12,471 nt of DNA, taken from contig JAUCNG010263297.1 in NCBI GenBank assembly GCA_032353305.1, forward strand, positions 1-12,471. Reading direction: 5' to 3'. A program made the position numbers and the translations under genes. Source of the DNA: Cephalothrix spiralis. Taxonomy: Eukaryota > Nemertea > Palaeonemertea > Archinemertea > Cephalotrichidae. Numbering within the stretch: the stretch's first letter is position 1; every line of letters begins with the position of its first letter. Positions 1 through 8,510 of this stretch are shown in pieces. The notes beneath the pieces are model-generated. The model was not told the origin of the DNA. It saw nothing but the letters and a program-made list of their open reading frames with translations, and did not search any database.

Positions 1-69
1 TGTTGATGTTGGGATAGTACACACGTTGATGTTGGGATAGTACGCACGTAATGTTGGTATAGTACGCAC
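1..69. repeat. Short tandem repeat, 23-bp unit, about three copies
   Basis: Copies lie at 2-24, 25-47 and 48-69, each built on a core like GTTGGGATAGTAC followed by a CAC end. The first two are almost identical, the third has diverged and lost a base. The array probably continues left of the window. No coding role is visible. Confidence 0.75.
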
Positions 70-553
70 ATAGTAGTTATGACGCGTTTTTGATAATATT
101 GTGTCCTTATCTTAAAGAAACGCAATATGAACATTTGTTAAAGATCACGTGACAAGAGTTTTAGCCAATAGCACTAGAGAAAAAGAGAGACATGTTAAAT
201 AATGGGCAATATGGTAGATATGTATGGTTATCTCATATATGGACAATTAGTATTCAGATATTCACCTAGTCATGTGACAACTGTCATTGTTACGTCATAA
301 TTCACTATGGGATCATAACGTTACTTTTTGTGTCTTTTGGGTTACTTTATGACCGACCCATAAGGTTACATTTTAGTCACATTGTGATTCTGCTCAGAAA
401 AATCTCGAAAAATTGCCGCCAATGAGCAATTTGGATAAAGAGAGAAAAATGCCGCACTGAAAGTGTTATAAAAGCTAATGTCAGCATTCTACTGCCACAA
501 ATTACACAACTACATGCCCAAAAAAGAATATATTTGTAAATCAAAAATAAAGA
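70..553. other. Intergenic stretch 3' of the protease gene
   Basis: No coding region is supported here. Visible short motifs are a CACGTG E-box in TCACGTGAC near 146, an AGCCAATAG motif near 163 and a TTACGTCATAA CRE-like site near 290. Such sites occur by chance and nothing here ties them to a gene. The right end is the 3' flank of the minus-strand protease gene. Confidence 0.5.
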
Positions 554-559
554 TTTATT
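554..559 (-). terminator. Polyadenylation signal AATAAA of the protease gene
   Basis: The minus strand carries a canonical AATAAA about 19 nt after the TAA stop of the protease CDS (stop at 580-578). The position suits a very short 3' UTR, with cleavage expected roughly at 530-545. The match is exact; its use is inferred. Confidence 0.7.
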
Positions 560-577
560 CATTAAATCATATCACCC

Positions 578-742
578 TTACTGATATGCCCTTATTTGAG
601 CCTCGATCCAGTTTACAAATGGTTGGACGCTCGTATACCAATCTGGTATTTCTTTTGGTCTCTCAATGCTACCATACCATACAATGCCAACTTGTGTCCA
701 TTTATCTCCGCGTCTGCATACTAACGGCGAACCAGAGTCACC
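578..742 (-). CDS. Protease exon 6: catalytic Ser and C-terminus
   Basis: Residues 268-321 and stop TAA. The acceptor CTCTTTTCAG ends at 743 and the exon opens with GGT GAC TCT GGT, a phase-0 junction right before GDSG as is common in this family. It encodes GDSGSPLVC (S270, C276), VGIVWYGS, PDWYTSV and the closing helix FVNWIEAQIRAYQ. The C220 position is E294, and the PG of PGVY is PD, giving D301 at position 226. The open frame runs a little further upstream, but the phase of exon 5 and the acceptor fix the start here. Confidence 0.96.
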   Translation of the reverse strand, partial: GDSGSPLVCRRGDKWTQVGIVWYGSIERPKEIPDWYTSVQPFVNWIEAQIRAYQ

Positions 743-3700
743 CTGAAAAGAGTCGAAAGGCTTTTCTGTTTTTGTACGGACCAATTTTTAAAACAAATTA
801 CGTCTGCGGCGAGAATAAATTAAATCCTGAAGTAATTATTTTGACAGAATTTTTAATTCAACATTTAAAGTCGGAATACTTGTTAGCATTTTCATGTGAA
901 CGAGGCTGCATTACGATGACTAAAGAATTTAAAATATCGACTACAGATCTCACAATACCCCAAGTACCTTGGTTACAACGATGAACCGTTGAAAAACTAT
1001 TCAAATTTGCCGCTTGAATTGCCGTGAAAGGTGTTCATTGCAACACGTGAGGGCACATCTGTTCCAAAAAATTAAAAGCGTAAGGTGTGCAACGCAATAA
1101 GTAAAGTTAATTTACATGGCCTTATCACATCTCGTCACTGAAGGTACCAAACATCTTGATACGACAGGCTTCAAGCACCTTGCACAAATCATAAATTTTA
1201 GCATCAATGGGTACCAAAGAGTAACATAAGTATGCATGGCTGAAGAGTGACTGTTAGCTATTGTTATATTCACCTAAGGCATTTTGTTCAGACTTTCAAG
1301 ATATTGAAAGGATCCGAAAGAGATGCGGGGCCTGCGCCTATAGCTATTCGGAATTAATTTTCGTATTTCCTAAATCCTCCGAAGAGGTTTGGCAGTTTAA
1401 GTACTTTTAAAGGATTTCAAGGCCTTACAACAAATTCGAAGGATTTAACAGAATATAAAAAGTGCTGGGAATCCTGCCGGAGATAGGCGAAAACTAACTT
1501 TTACGCGGTCAGTCAGGTTGTTATAAATAACTTACATAGAAGGCTCCTTTATAAGGGTTTTTGTTTTCCCCACACAATGCAAACCCTTCCCTCTCCATCA
1601 TGAGCTCCCGTTCTTCTGGGAATTTGGATTTGTTGAATCTGTCTAGACAGTTTTCAAATGTTGGAAGTTCTACTTCTACTTCATGGAGAACACTCGATCG
1701 ACCTTCACCTGTAAAAAACAGTTTAAAAAATAATCATCAACCGCTTCACCCCCGCTGAAGTATGGTGACTCCCTAGTTCGTGCAAAATTGCGCACAATTT
1801 CGTCGGATTGCGAAGTAAAAATTATGTTTTATATTTCAATTCGAATATACAAAAGAGCGACTTATCTCAGTATAACTCGATTGTGTAATGCAAAGTGCAT
1901 ACAACATCATTGAAAACAAATATACAATATTATGAGGAGAGGGATGCACAATACCGTATTAATAAAATAGCTTAAAATAAGTTTCAAAAATCTGTTAGTT
2001 GTAAGAGACAAAAAGAGGTTTTGGGCACAATTTTTTGAATTTAGGAGGTTTTATACACAACGAGTTAGCACGATGGTAATCTCTGGTTGTTATTCCAGGA
2101 ATGGAGACTTTGCATGGTATATCAAAATTAGTCCAAATCATTTCGAAATTCAAACAATCAGCATCCCAGTCTGAGTTGTTTTTTGGGGACTATACGGAGG
2201 ATTTTCGAGATGGGGTTTTTAGGATATTTCTGGAAATGCGGTTTTTGTCCCTTCGGCTTCTTAATTTTAGTTCTACGAACATGCGCAGGACTACTTACTT
2301 TTGTCCGGTTCGCCATTTTTGTATCCCATGATACCCCAACCAGAAAGCATGCAGAGTTCGAAATCCTTGTACGTTTCATTTCTCCTCATCAAACAGATCG
2401 GCCTTATCTTATCCGTATATTCGACTGGATTTTCAAGTTTCAAAAGAGCAGCATCATTCCTGTTTAAGTCTGAAAACTTCACTCCTTCAAGACAATATAG
2501 AAAAAACGGTATTATACCTGATAATATAAAACATATAATAAATTAACATTTTGAACCTCGGTAATTTCTTTGAACAAGTACTGATGCATGGAATAAATTT
2601 CTGCGCCTAGCTGGATTAATTTGCCGGAACGACCAAACCGCGCAAAAGCGAATATCAGAACAAGTCCAAGATATTTACTAGGACGACATTTACATGTATA
2701 ATCTTTTCACACAACCAATATCATTCTACTTTCCTAATTTATGATGTAACCATTAATTCTCATTTTCGGCAAGTAAAACCAACTATTAAAATCCGATTCA
2801 TTTTAAGTTATCGCGTAATAATATCGATGATCCAAATCAATTATAAAACGAGGACGAATATGAAATATAGATCATCTATGGGGAAATATCCTGAATTTTT
2901 AGATAGCCTGGGGGTAATAAGGACAGTTTTAATAATTTTAATATTAAACATATTATATTTTTTAGGCAGTTACTTTTGAAATTATCTAAACTTTTTGAGT
3001 AATCGACATTTTAAGACAAACTTATGTCGTTTTTCGCACTTTTCCGAATTATTATATCGCGAATTATTTTCCCATATAGTTGCATCATATCGAAACTTTT
3101 ACTACGGAAAACAGTTCACAATTCGACTTTTTCGTTTCACAATAATAATATATGCATCATTAAAAGAAAATCAGAAAGCTGAGATATGTCTCTAATAGAT
3201 ATCATGTAGTATTGAAATGTCGCTCCTATCATAATTTAATAGGATGAATATACGATTTTACATGATGCAGTTTTAATTGAGATATTAGCAATAACAACTA
3301 CTTTCATGTTTGTGTGTTTGTTATTTCTTAACAAATAATTCACCCTTAAAGGTTTGCGGCCTCTATAGTATCTATTGGATTTCTAAAACTGTTATGCCAC
3401 GTTATAGCTGAGGTACTTGCGAAATTTATTGTAACTACAAAAAGTTGATTTAGTTTATGTTTAATCCACAACGACTTTGATACTAAATGAGAATTTCTGA
3501 AATACTGTACATGTTTTATGATCTTTTATTTTAAGTTATCACAACGGGATTGCATTCTTTTTTTAAATATCATTGACTAACAGGGCCAGAGTTACGATTG
3601 TAAAACATCCTATTGTTTTCCATTTTGAAATAAAGTGCGCGATCTCGCAATAATAAAGACAAAAGGCCCTTTACTATCAAAAGGACAATGAAAAAGTTAA

Positions 3701-6700
3701 GATCGAGTTATTAAAAGCAGCCAAAATACTTCATTGCAGTGACCAACGATAAGTTATAGATTTCAAAGTTATGCCTCGGTAGCAAAGTGGTTGGGAGTCG
3801 GTCTTTAATCAGGAGGTCCTGGGTTCGAGACCCGGGCTCGACACTACTGTCCATCGGGAGGAAACTTTGGGCAAGTTAGCGTACACTCCTTGGTGGCTCG
3901 TCAGGTTAAATACGTGGAGCGGGACGCTGTCCCTCCCTTTGTGGTAAACCACACTGCTTATCGGTACCGTATTTTGGAAAAGAGATTATAGCCAGTCATC
4001 TGACAGCCTTGAAATATCTTAAAACCGATTAGGTGAAAGTGAATCAGGCCTGCATGCCTGATTAAGATATAGGCCTACCGGAAATAGGCATATTTGTTTT
4101 TGTCGAATAAACTGAAGTGAAATATTCTTACCACCAGGATATACAATAATTTTAGATATTCTATGTTTCTTAACATCCTTGGCATCATTTGATCCAATTG
4201 TAGCAGTATAACGAGTGGAATCTGCGATTATAGTATGTTCACTATTATTTGCGACAACATGACTGGAAGAAAAATGATGCGCTGGTTAATTGTAAATATA
4301 AAGGGTGTTCTTGATCGTAAGTAAAAGGATATCTGATCAAGTAGCAGCGTTTAAAACATTTTTTACTGCTAGACTTTAAATTCTGGTCGTTCGCATAATG
4401 CCAGATAGGCATCACGGACATTATAATGTATGATTATCAATTTTGCCGTTTACGAGTTAACTCGTCGTTAAAAATCGACGGTAATTCATCATCACGATGT
4501 AGTCGTGTTTATTGCTACAGTATTAAGTGTCTTAAGTGTACGTCACTTAATAAACTATACGTGTAAAGAAGCATGACATGCGAGTATGGAGCGGAACACA
4601 ATTTGCGAGTAAAACTAGCACCTGGAAATTAACGTAATAATAATTAAGAAAATTATGAAAGGTAATAAAATGACAGAAAATAATAGAAATAAATGAAAAT
4701 AAATAAATAGTAATTGATAAAATGAATAATGGAAAGTGTCAGAAAGTATAATGAAAAGTACAATAGGAAAAATAAAAATAATGCAAATAGAAATTTTAGA
4801 TTTAAGAAGAAACAAGGAGGCCGTGTCAAATGAAAAATGTCAAGAACAATAGTTAAAAGTCAGAAACCTGGGTATTTGTTCATGAAAAGAGTAAAAAAGT
4901 CTGAGACTTTTTATGACTTACGAAACACAGTGAGCTGCTGTGAGGATCCACTGTCTATGAATCAACGACGCACCACAAGTATGCCAGCTAGACTGGGGAA
5001 ATGCAATCTTCACTGCCCTTTCATCTGTATTGATAGATACCATCCATGGCCATTCTGCCTCTCTACTTCTGCTTCCTCCAAGAACACGTCGCAATCGTTG
5101 TAAATCTTTAGAAACTTCTTTCTTTCTCATTCCACATTCCCCCTCTACGTTGATAATTTCCTGTTTCAAAAAGACAAGAGACAAGAGTTTAAAAGCTATA
5201 GTTAAAAACTTCTGAATAGTAATATTAGTAAGATATTAAAAACGCGTTCTGAATGTTCGGACACCATTCTTTTTCTTCTCCTTCTCCTGTCTAATTAATC
5301 ATTCTATTTGCAACGCCATTGCATATAAGAAATAAGTACAATTAACGCGCGAATGAAAATATAATACCTTAAAGGGATTCTTGTTAATATATTTTAAACT
5401 CAAAACAGGCGCAACTAACCATGTCTGCAAAGCACACCCGCTCCACATAAAGTTCACCACAATCTTTAGTAAAACATAATCGAATTTTTCTTGTTAAAAT
5501 ATTATTTGGGTTCTATTTCAGCTATAATTTATCATACATTTGCTGCATATCATCTACCATGATTTGTGATGGCCTGTATACAATAATGTTCCGATTCGTA
5601 CACTCAGTGCGCCCCTAATATTTTAAAACTTAAATCTTAAAACAAGATCTAAAGACATTTAATGGTATTGATTATATTAATTATATCGTGTTATTATAGG
5701 TACTTGTTTACCCGATTGTAAAAAATGCTTTGCTACAGGCCGTATTTATCTGAGTTCTGATTTTCCCATAGGGCCTATATAAAGTTTCGAAAGTCTTAAT
5801 AGTCCGGTGGCGAAACCCCATTTTTTCATTACATATTCTAAAAGGGTTATTGGCAAAACATTCGAATGATTTCGTCATTGAAGTGTCCAGACGGAAGATT
5901 TAAAATACTAAAGTTACATGCCTTGAAAACGGCTTTTCGGCTTCAGTGCGCCCCTTTTGTGTCTGTAATACATTTTTGCACTAATTTAAAACCAAAGTTA
6001 GGTCACGTGGCCCCATTTTTTGCATAAAAACAGAACATTTGTTGGTCAAAATTCATAATTTGGAAATGGTTCCTGTTGCCTAGCAACCGGATATCTGAAT
6101 GTGTCATATTTGGTCCCAAATGAAAGATCATGATCCTTGAATTATCATGAGGTGTTTTTCGACCTCGTAGGACAATAATAACAAGTGTTATAAGGCTATT
6201 AGTGAGTATAATACTGACATACTTGGATATTAAAAAAATACAGACGCGAATTCTTATTTCTTGAAATGCACACCCCAAAAATTTCTGAAAATTTTTTATA
6301 CGGTCCCTGGGTATTAGTCACTTACTACTTAACACATTTGAACACCAAATAGGGTCACAAAAAATATACCAAGGTCAAGAAAAACTTGGGGAGTTTGAAT
6401 TTTTTTGAAATTTCATAAAAAAAACTTTGAAACACCCCCGTTGCCTAGCAACCGGAAATTTAAATGTGCCTTTGTTGGTCCCAAATGATATACCAAGGTG
6501 TCAGAAGTATATTGCGGGGTCATTGGACCTCGTAGGTCCATTTTAATTAAATTTATGAGACAATGAGTGAGGTAAGGTGTTTTCATGAACACAAACCTGG
6601 TTTTGGTGCATGGTAAAAATTGCTCAAGGGTGACCAAGGTTTATCATCCAGAAATGACATCCCAGGGACCCAATCTATCATATAAAGCAAAAAAAAAACT

Positions 6701-7312
6701 TAATACGCCAAAAAGGGGTATGGGTCCCCCGCCACCGGACTATAAGTATCCAAAATTTCGAAATTGTTAAGGTCGAGGTGTTTAGACTGAAAGCGGTTTA
6801 TAATTCATATTTGGCCAACAGTTTATAAACAATGACGTATCTTGTCACCAGGGGCTGTTTCGATTCATCCTAATATTTCAACGCATGGTCGGGTGCTAAG
6901 AATTTGTGGCGTAGACAAACAAAATTAATGTTTTCTTTAAGCTCGAGTCCCAAATAAGTTATATCCTGATAAATGCGCGCCCGACTGTCCGTGCTAAATA
7001 TGTATTGTGGAATTGAATTTATCATGTCCAGCCGAACCGGTAAGATAGCACGGGATTTTAAGCTCGCGTTTACCAGAGTAGATAAATTAATACCCGCGTG
7101 AAGATTGATGATTGTTTCTGATGAGATCAAAAGTCCACAGTATACATTGTAGTAGCAACTAGTCGAGGCTGATGGAGCCGCCTTTACAAAAACGAGCTAA
7201 TGGCGACAGTCTGAGATTGCTTAAAGTGATACTTGCTTACCTCATTTGCTGAAATATACGATAAAACTGAAAGGAAGATCACCAAACAAACCAAATAGTA
7301 TTTTAACATCAT
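578..7312 (-). CDS. Secreted trypsin/chymotrypsin-fold (S1) serine protease, six coding exons, complete
   Basis: Joined exons 7312-7241, 5160-4922, 4262-4132, 2484-2299, 1708-1536 and 742-578 give 966 nt, 321 residues plus TAA. Order: signal peptide about 1-22; propeptide with C33; activation site R49|V50-L-G-G; His in AAHC (H101); Asp in RNDAALL (D158); SGWG at 195-198; Ser in GDSGSP (S270). Known family chemistry is peptide-bond hydrolysis outside the cell after zymogen cleavage. Cysteines fit the pairs 33-178, 86-102, 192-276 and 230-255 (chymotrypsin 1-122, 42-58, 136-201, 168-182). C191 and C220 are replaced by F266 and E294. By alignment residue 189 is G264, 216 is G291 and 226 is D301, so specificity should differ from trypsin. 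Sequons occur at N109 and N183. It looks intact. Substrate unknown: digestion, immunity or development are all possible. Confidence 0.93.
743..1535 (-). other. Intron 5 of the protease gene
   Basis: GT-AG intron of 793 bp, phase 0. Nothing coding is supported. Between about 1308 and 1450 several short AAGGATT/AATCCT-type words recur in both orientations; they are too diverged to call an element. Confidence 0.85.
1536..1708 (-). CDS. Protease exon 5: 168-182 disulfide loop and lower S1 pocket
   Basis: End of S210, then residues 211-267. The acceptor TTTTTTACAG ends at 1709 and the donor GTAAGT is at 1535-1530, phase 0. It holds LHEVEVELPTFENC, matching the family L-x-x-V-x-x-P-x-x-x-x-x-C pattern, with C230 (C168) and C255 (C182). 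Twenty-four residues separate the two Cys against 13 in chymotrypsin, so the 170-loop carries an acidic insertion of about 11 residues. The exon ends K-G-A-F-Y, which places G264, A265, F266 and Y267 at 189-192. Confidence 0.92.
1709..2298 (-). other. Intron 4 of the protease gene
   Basis: GT-AG intron of 590 bp, phase 1. AT-rich. I see no repeat family, RNA gene or coding signal in it. Confidence 0.85.
2299..2484 (-). CDS. Protease exon 4: catalytic Asp and SGWG
   Basis: Residues 149-209, with split codons at both ends (G148, S210). The acceptor is TATTGTCTTGAAG ending at 2485; the donor GTAAGT is at 2298-2293, phase 1. Encodes NRNDAALLKL with D158 (Asp102), IRPICLM with C178 (C122 partner of the propeptide), a sequon at N183-E-T, and LCMLSGWG with C192 (C136). 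The Ala-Ala after Asp replaces the more usual Ile-Ala or Ile-Thr, within family range. Confidence 0.96.
2485..4131 (-). other. Intron 3 of the protease gene
   Basis: GT-AG intron of 1647 bp, phase 1, acceptor AAG. Bases 2500-3770 are AT-rich with no supported feature. The end nearest exon 3 holds a tRNA-derived SINE. Confidence 0.85.
3772..4075 (+). mobile_element. tRNA-derived SINE in intron 3
   Basis: An A box TAGCAAAGTGG (3780-3790) and a B box GGTTCGAGACC (3822-3832) match RNA polymerase III promoter consensus at tRNA-like spacing. A T-arm can fold around the B box, and the TCTTTAATC anticodon-like segment resembles tRNA-Lys. The acceptor stem does not pair, so this is not a working tRNA. 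A non-tRNA body follows, with a hairpin AATCAGGC/GCCTGATT at 4042-4063. The right end is uncertain. It lies antisense to the protease gene and stops about 55 bp from the exon 3 donor. Family not recognised. Confidence 0.75.
4132..4262 (-). CDS. Protease exon 3: 60s-90s loop region
   Basis: Last base of S104, residues 105-147 and the first base of G148. The acceptor TTTTTCTTCCAG ends at 4263; the donor GTAAGA is at 4131-4126, phase 1. It reads through TATIGSND and KHRISKIIVYPGG, matching the strand leading to the catalytic Asp in S1 proteases (chymotrypsin VxxGxxD then KIxxxPxY). Sequon N109-N-S. The exon is short and has no Met start, but both junction phases fit exactly and it restores the expected spacing between H101 and D158. 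Confidence 0.92.
4452..4551. repeat. Cluster of four short palindromes
   Basis: In 100 bp there are ACGAGTTAACTCGT (4452-4465, perfect 14-bp palindrome), CGTCG/CGACG (4463-4480), CACGA/TCGTG with a 5-nt loop (4493-4507) and ATTAAGTG/CACTTAAT with a 14-nt loop (4522-4551). All arms pair perfectly. The role is unknown; a decayed MITE interior or chance in AT-rich DNA are possible. Confidence 0.6.
4620..4830. repeat. A-rich, purine-biased low-complexity tract
   Basis: The plus strand is dominated by AATAA, GAAAAT and AATGAAA words. The minus strand is open for 66 codons only because its T-rich composition yields Phe/Ile/Leu runs; I do not regard this as a gene. Confidence 0.7.
4922..5160 (-). 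CDS. Protease exon 2: propeptide, activation site and catalytic His
   Basis: Residues 25-103 plus two bases of S104. The acceptor is a long pyrimidine tract ending AACAG at 5161. It encodes ECGM with C33 (the C1-like Cys that tethers the propeptide), the basic activation end RLRR|VLGG, then WPWMVSI, the C42 equivalent C86 and TAAHCV with H101 and C102. The segment between MVSI and HTCG is longer than in chymotrypsin, a small 37-loop insertion. The donor is GTAAGT at 4921-4916, phase 2. Confidence 0.96.
6075..6220. repeat. Internal repeat block, copy A
   Basis: Begins with GTTGCCTAGCAACCGG (6075-6090), then TTTGGTCCCAAATGA, ACCTCGTAGG and a GTGAGTAT-like word near 6213. The same words in the same order occur about 365 bp further on (copy B). 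The 13-bp GTTGCCTAGCAAC resembles an RFX X-box half-site pair. Read on the minus strand, both copies encode similar peptides (…HLGP…RLLGN…), which follows from the DNA similarity. Confidence 0.7.
6440..6580. repeat. Internal repeat block, copy B
   Basis: Starts with GTTGCCTAGCAACCGG (6440-6455), then TTGGTCCCAAATGA, GGACCTCGTAGG and a GAGTGAGGTAAG segment near 6562. It diverges from copy A between the shared words. Together the two copies suggest an internal duplication within the foldback element. Confidence 0.7.
7241..7312 (-). CDS. Protease exon 1: start codon and signal peptide
   Basis: Residues 1-24. An in-frame TAA at 7351-7349 precedes ATG ATG at 7312-7307, so these are the first Met codons; either could start. 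The peptide begins MMLKYY, followed by a hydrophobic core of about 14 residues (LVCLVIFLSVLSYI) and a small-residue S-A end, a typical secretion signal. The exon ends GAG|GTAAGC at 7240, a strong donor in phase 0, matching the phase of exon 2. No homology could be searched; the call rests on position, signal character and splice fit. Confidence 0.87.
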
Positions 7313-7441
7313 TGATGTTTCTGTACAAGTAAATCCGTGTACGTAAGCTTAATGTAAGCTTTAAAACAATAAAACTACTTTGTCAGTATGACATTAATTT
7401 ACTGATAATTTATAAATTATTTGAGAAAATAGTACAATTAG

Positions 7442-7449
7442 CTTATATA
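7442..7449 (-). promoter_or_regulatory. Candidate TATA box of the protease gene
   Basis: The minus strand reads TATATAAG about 130 bp upstream of the first ATG codon. Initiation about 30 bp downstream, near 7415, would leave a 5' UTR of about 100 nt. The motif is seen directly; its use is inferred, and AT-rich DNA produces such words often. Confidence 0.45.
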
Positions 7450-8290
7450 AACTGACATGTTTGTTATTGTAATTACACAAATCAGCTCTTAATAACTGTA
7501 GTTTACAATGGAGGCTTTGATCTGTCGAATAAAGATAAATACAAAAAATATGATATTAATATTGCAATTTTTGTTCCATTATTTATATAATTTAAACATC
7601 TCTATTGTCATATGATATTAATTGATTATGTGATAAGGTCATCCTAGTTACATTTGTACATGAACATATAGTTAGTAATGGTCCAAAGGATAAAACGCAT
7701 TAATTATTTAAAGCATTATATGTACAAATAATTATCACAAAAGTATATAAATGGGGAAATAATAATTATTAAATGATTTTAAATGACACAAGGTCACGTT
7801 TATCAATAAAGTTCTGTATTAGGCCCCTACTATTAATAAGCATGATAAGAATGAGAATCGCCTTAAACCAAGAAAAGCTAGGTTATACAGTTAACAATTG
7901 TAGAATATATAAAATAATTATTACAATTAACCTTGATACCGCATGCTTTTATTTTTAAAACAATCAAGATGAATTCACCGAGGATTTCTAGCATAACTGA
8001 TTTGAGAAATGTCATTTATAAGAAAGTCTGAGAGAGTCCTATTGTTCTCTTTTCTGTTCTGTGCTCTGCAAATGTTTTCTCTCTCTCTCAAAAGGGTGAT
8101 TATCATATTTGGTCTGTCGATGATGGACAGATCAGGTCTTTTTGTTGTCACTAGAATATCAGTTTGAATGGTTGACAAATCGCTAATTTTGTTATGACGT
8201 TATTTTGTACAATCATGGTATATCAATACATATACAAAATGGAATTACCCGCTATTACTACTTTCGGCTGGCAAAAGGGAACCAATATTT
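7450..8290. other. Upstream AT-rich region, no gene seen
   Basis: Very AT-rich DNA upstream of the protease start. A pyrimidine run TTTTCTCTCTCTCTC lies near 8074-8088. No coding region, tRNA or clear repeat can be supported here. Confidence 0.55.
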
Positions 8291-8296
8291 TGGAGT

Positions 8297-8510
8297 ATAA
8301 CGTGATTCGGAATTTGGCCATTTTCACGTCTGTGGAACATGATTTGGAATTATAAAGTGAACCGTGTTTGGGACAAAAAAACACGTGAAAAACGTGATTC
8401 GGAAATTTTTTAAGGATAACGTGATATCGAAAATTAGCGTGATTCGTAATTTTAACTGTTACCCGCTAACGTGAAAGGCTTTTATTATTCGGCTAACGTG
8501 ATTTACCCGT
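8297..8510. repeat. Cluster of CGTGA-type motifs, block 1
   Basis: Within about 215 bp the words AACGTGATTCGG, CACGTGAAAAACGTGATTCG, AACGTGATATCG, AGCGTGATTCG, AACGTGAAAGG and AACGTGATTTA recur, far above what AT-rich sequence would give. Spacing is irregular, so this is not a simple tandem array. It may be part of an interspersed element that continues at 8925-9475. Confidence 0.55.

Larger units (their letters stand above)
4263..4921 (-). other. Intron 2 of the protease gene
   Basis: GT-AG intron of 659 bp, phase 2. It includes a cluster of palindromes (4452-4551) and a purine-rich low-complexity tract (about 4620-4830). Confidence 0.85.
5785..6763. mobile_element. Foldback/MITE-like element with inverted ends
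   Basis: The ends are inverted copies. ATAGTCCGGTGGCG at 5799-5812 is the exact reverse complement of 6730-6743. Beyond this 14-bp core both ends also share a TTTCGAAA word (starts near 5785, ends near 6763) in inverted order, with small indels between. The element is about 0.98 kb with no recognisable transposase, so it is probably non-autonomous. I could not fix target-site duplications. The superfamily is unknown. Confidence 0.65.
5161..7240 (-). other. Intron 1 of the protease gene
   Basis: GT-AG intron of 2080 bp, phase 0. Bases 5221-5784 and 6764-7240 show no supported feature. The middle is occupied by a foldback element (5785-6763). Confidence 0.82.

Noticed and set aside
700-790. 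Alternative start of protease exon 6 further upstream, using ACAAAAACAG near 769 to give KPFDSFQGDSGSP
   Set aside because: It would join exon 4 directly in phase but delete the whole C168-C182 region and break the phase with exon 5. The CTCTTTTCAG acceptor right before GGTGACTCT is better and fits exon 5.
478-984. Plus-strand 168-codon open frame
   Set aside because: It lies opposite protease exon 6 and the adjoining intron, shows no domain, and the minus strand has clear GDSGSP coding evidence.
1561-1758. Plus-strand 65-codon open frame rich in Ser
   Set aside because: It is the reverse strand of protease exon 5, whose cysteines, phases and splice sites fit the gene.
3772-3845. Functional tRNA gene
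   Set aside because: A and B boxes are good but the acceptor stem ends do not pair and a long SINE body follows without a terminator.
6003-6637. Two minus-strand open frames sharing HLGP…RLLGN peptides
   Set aside because: The likeness follows from the two internal repeat copies of the foldback element; they are short, diverged, and match no transposase I know.
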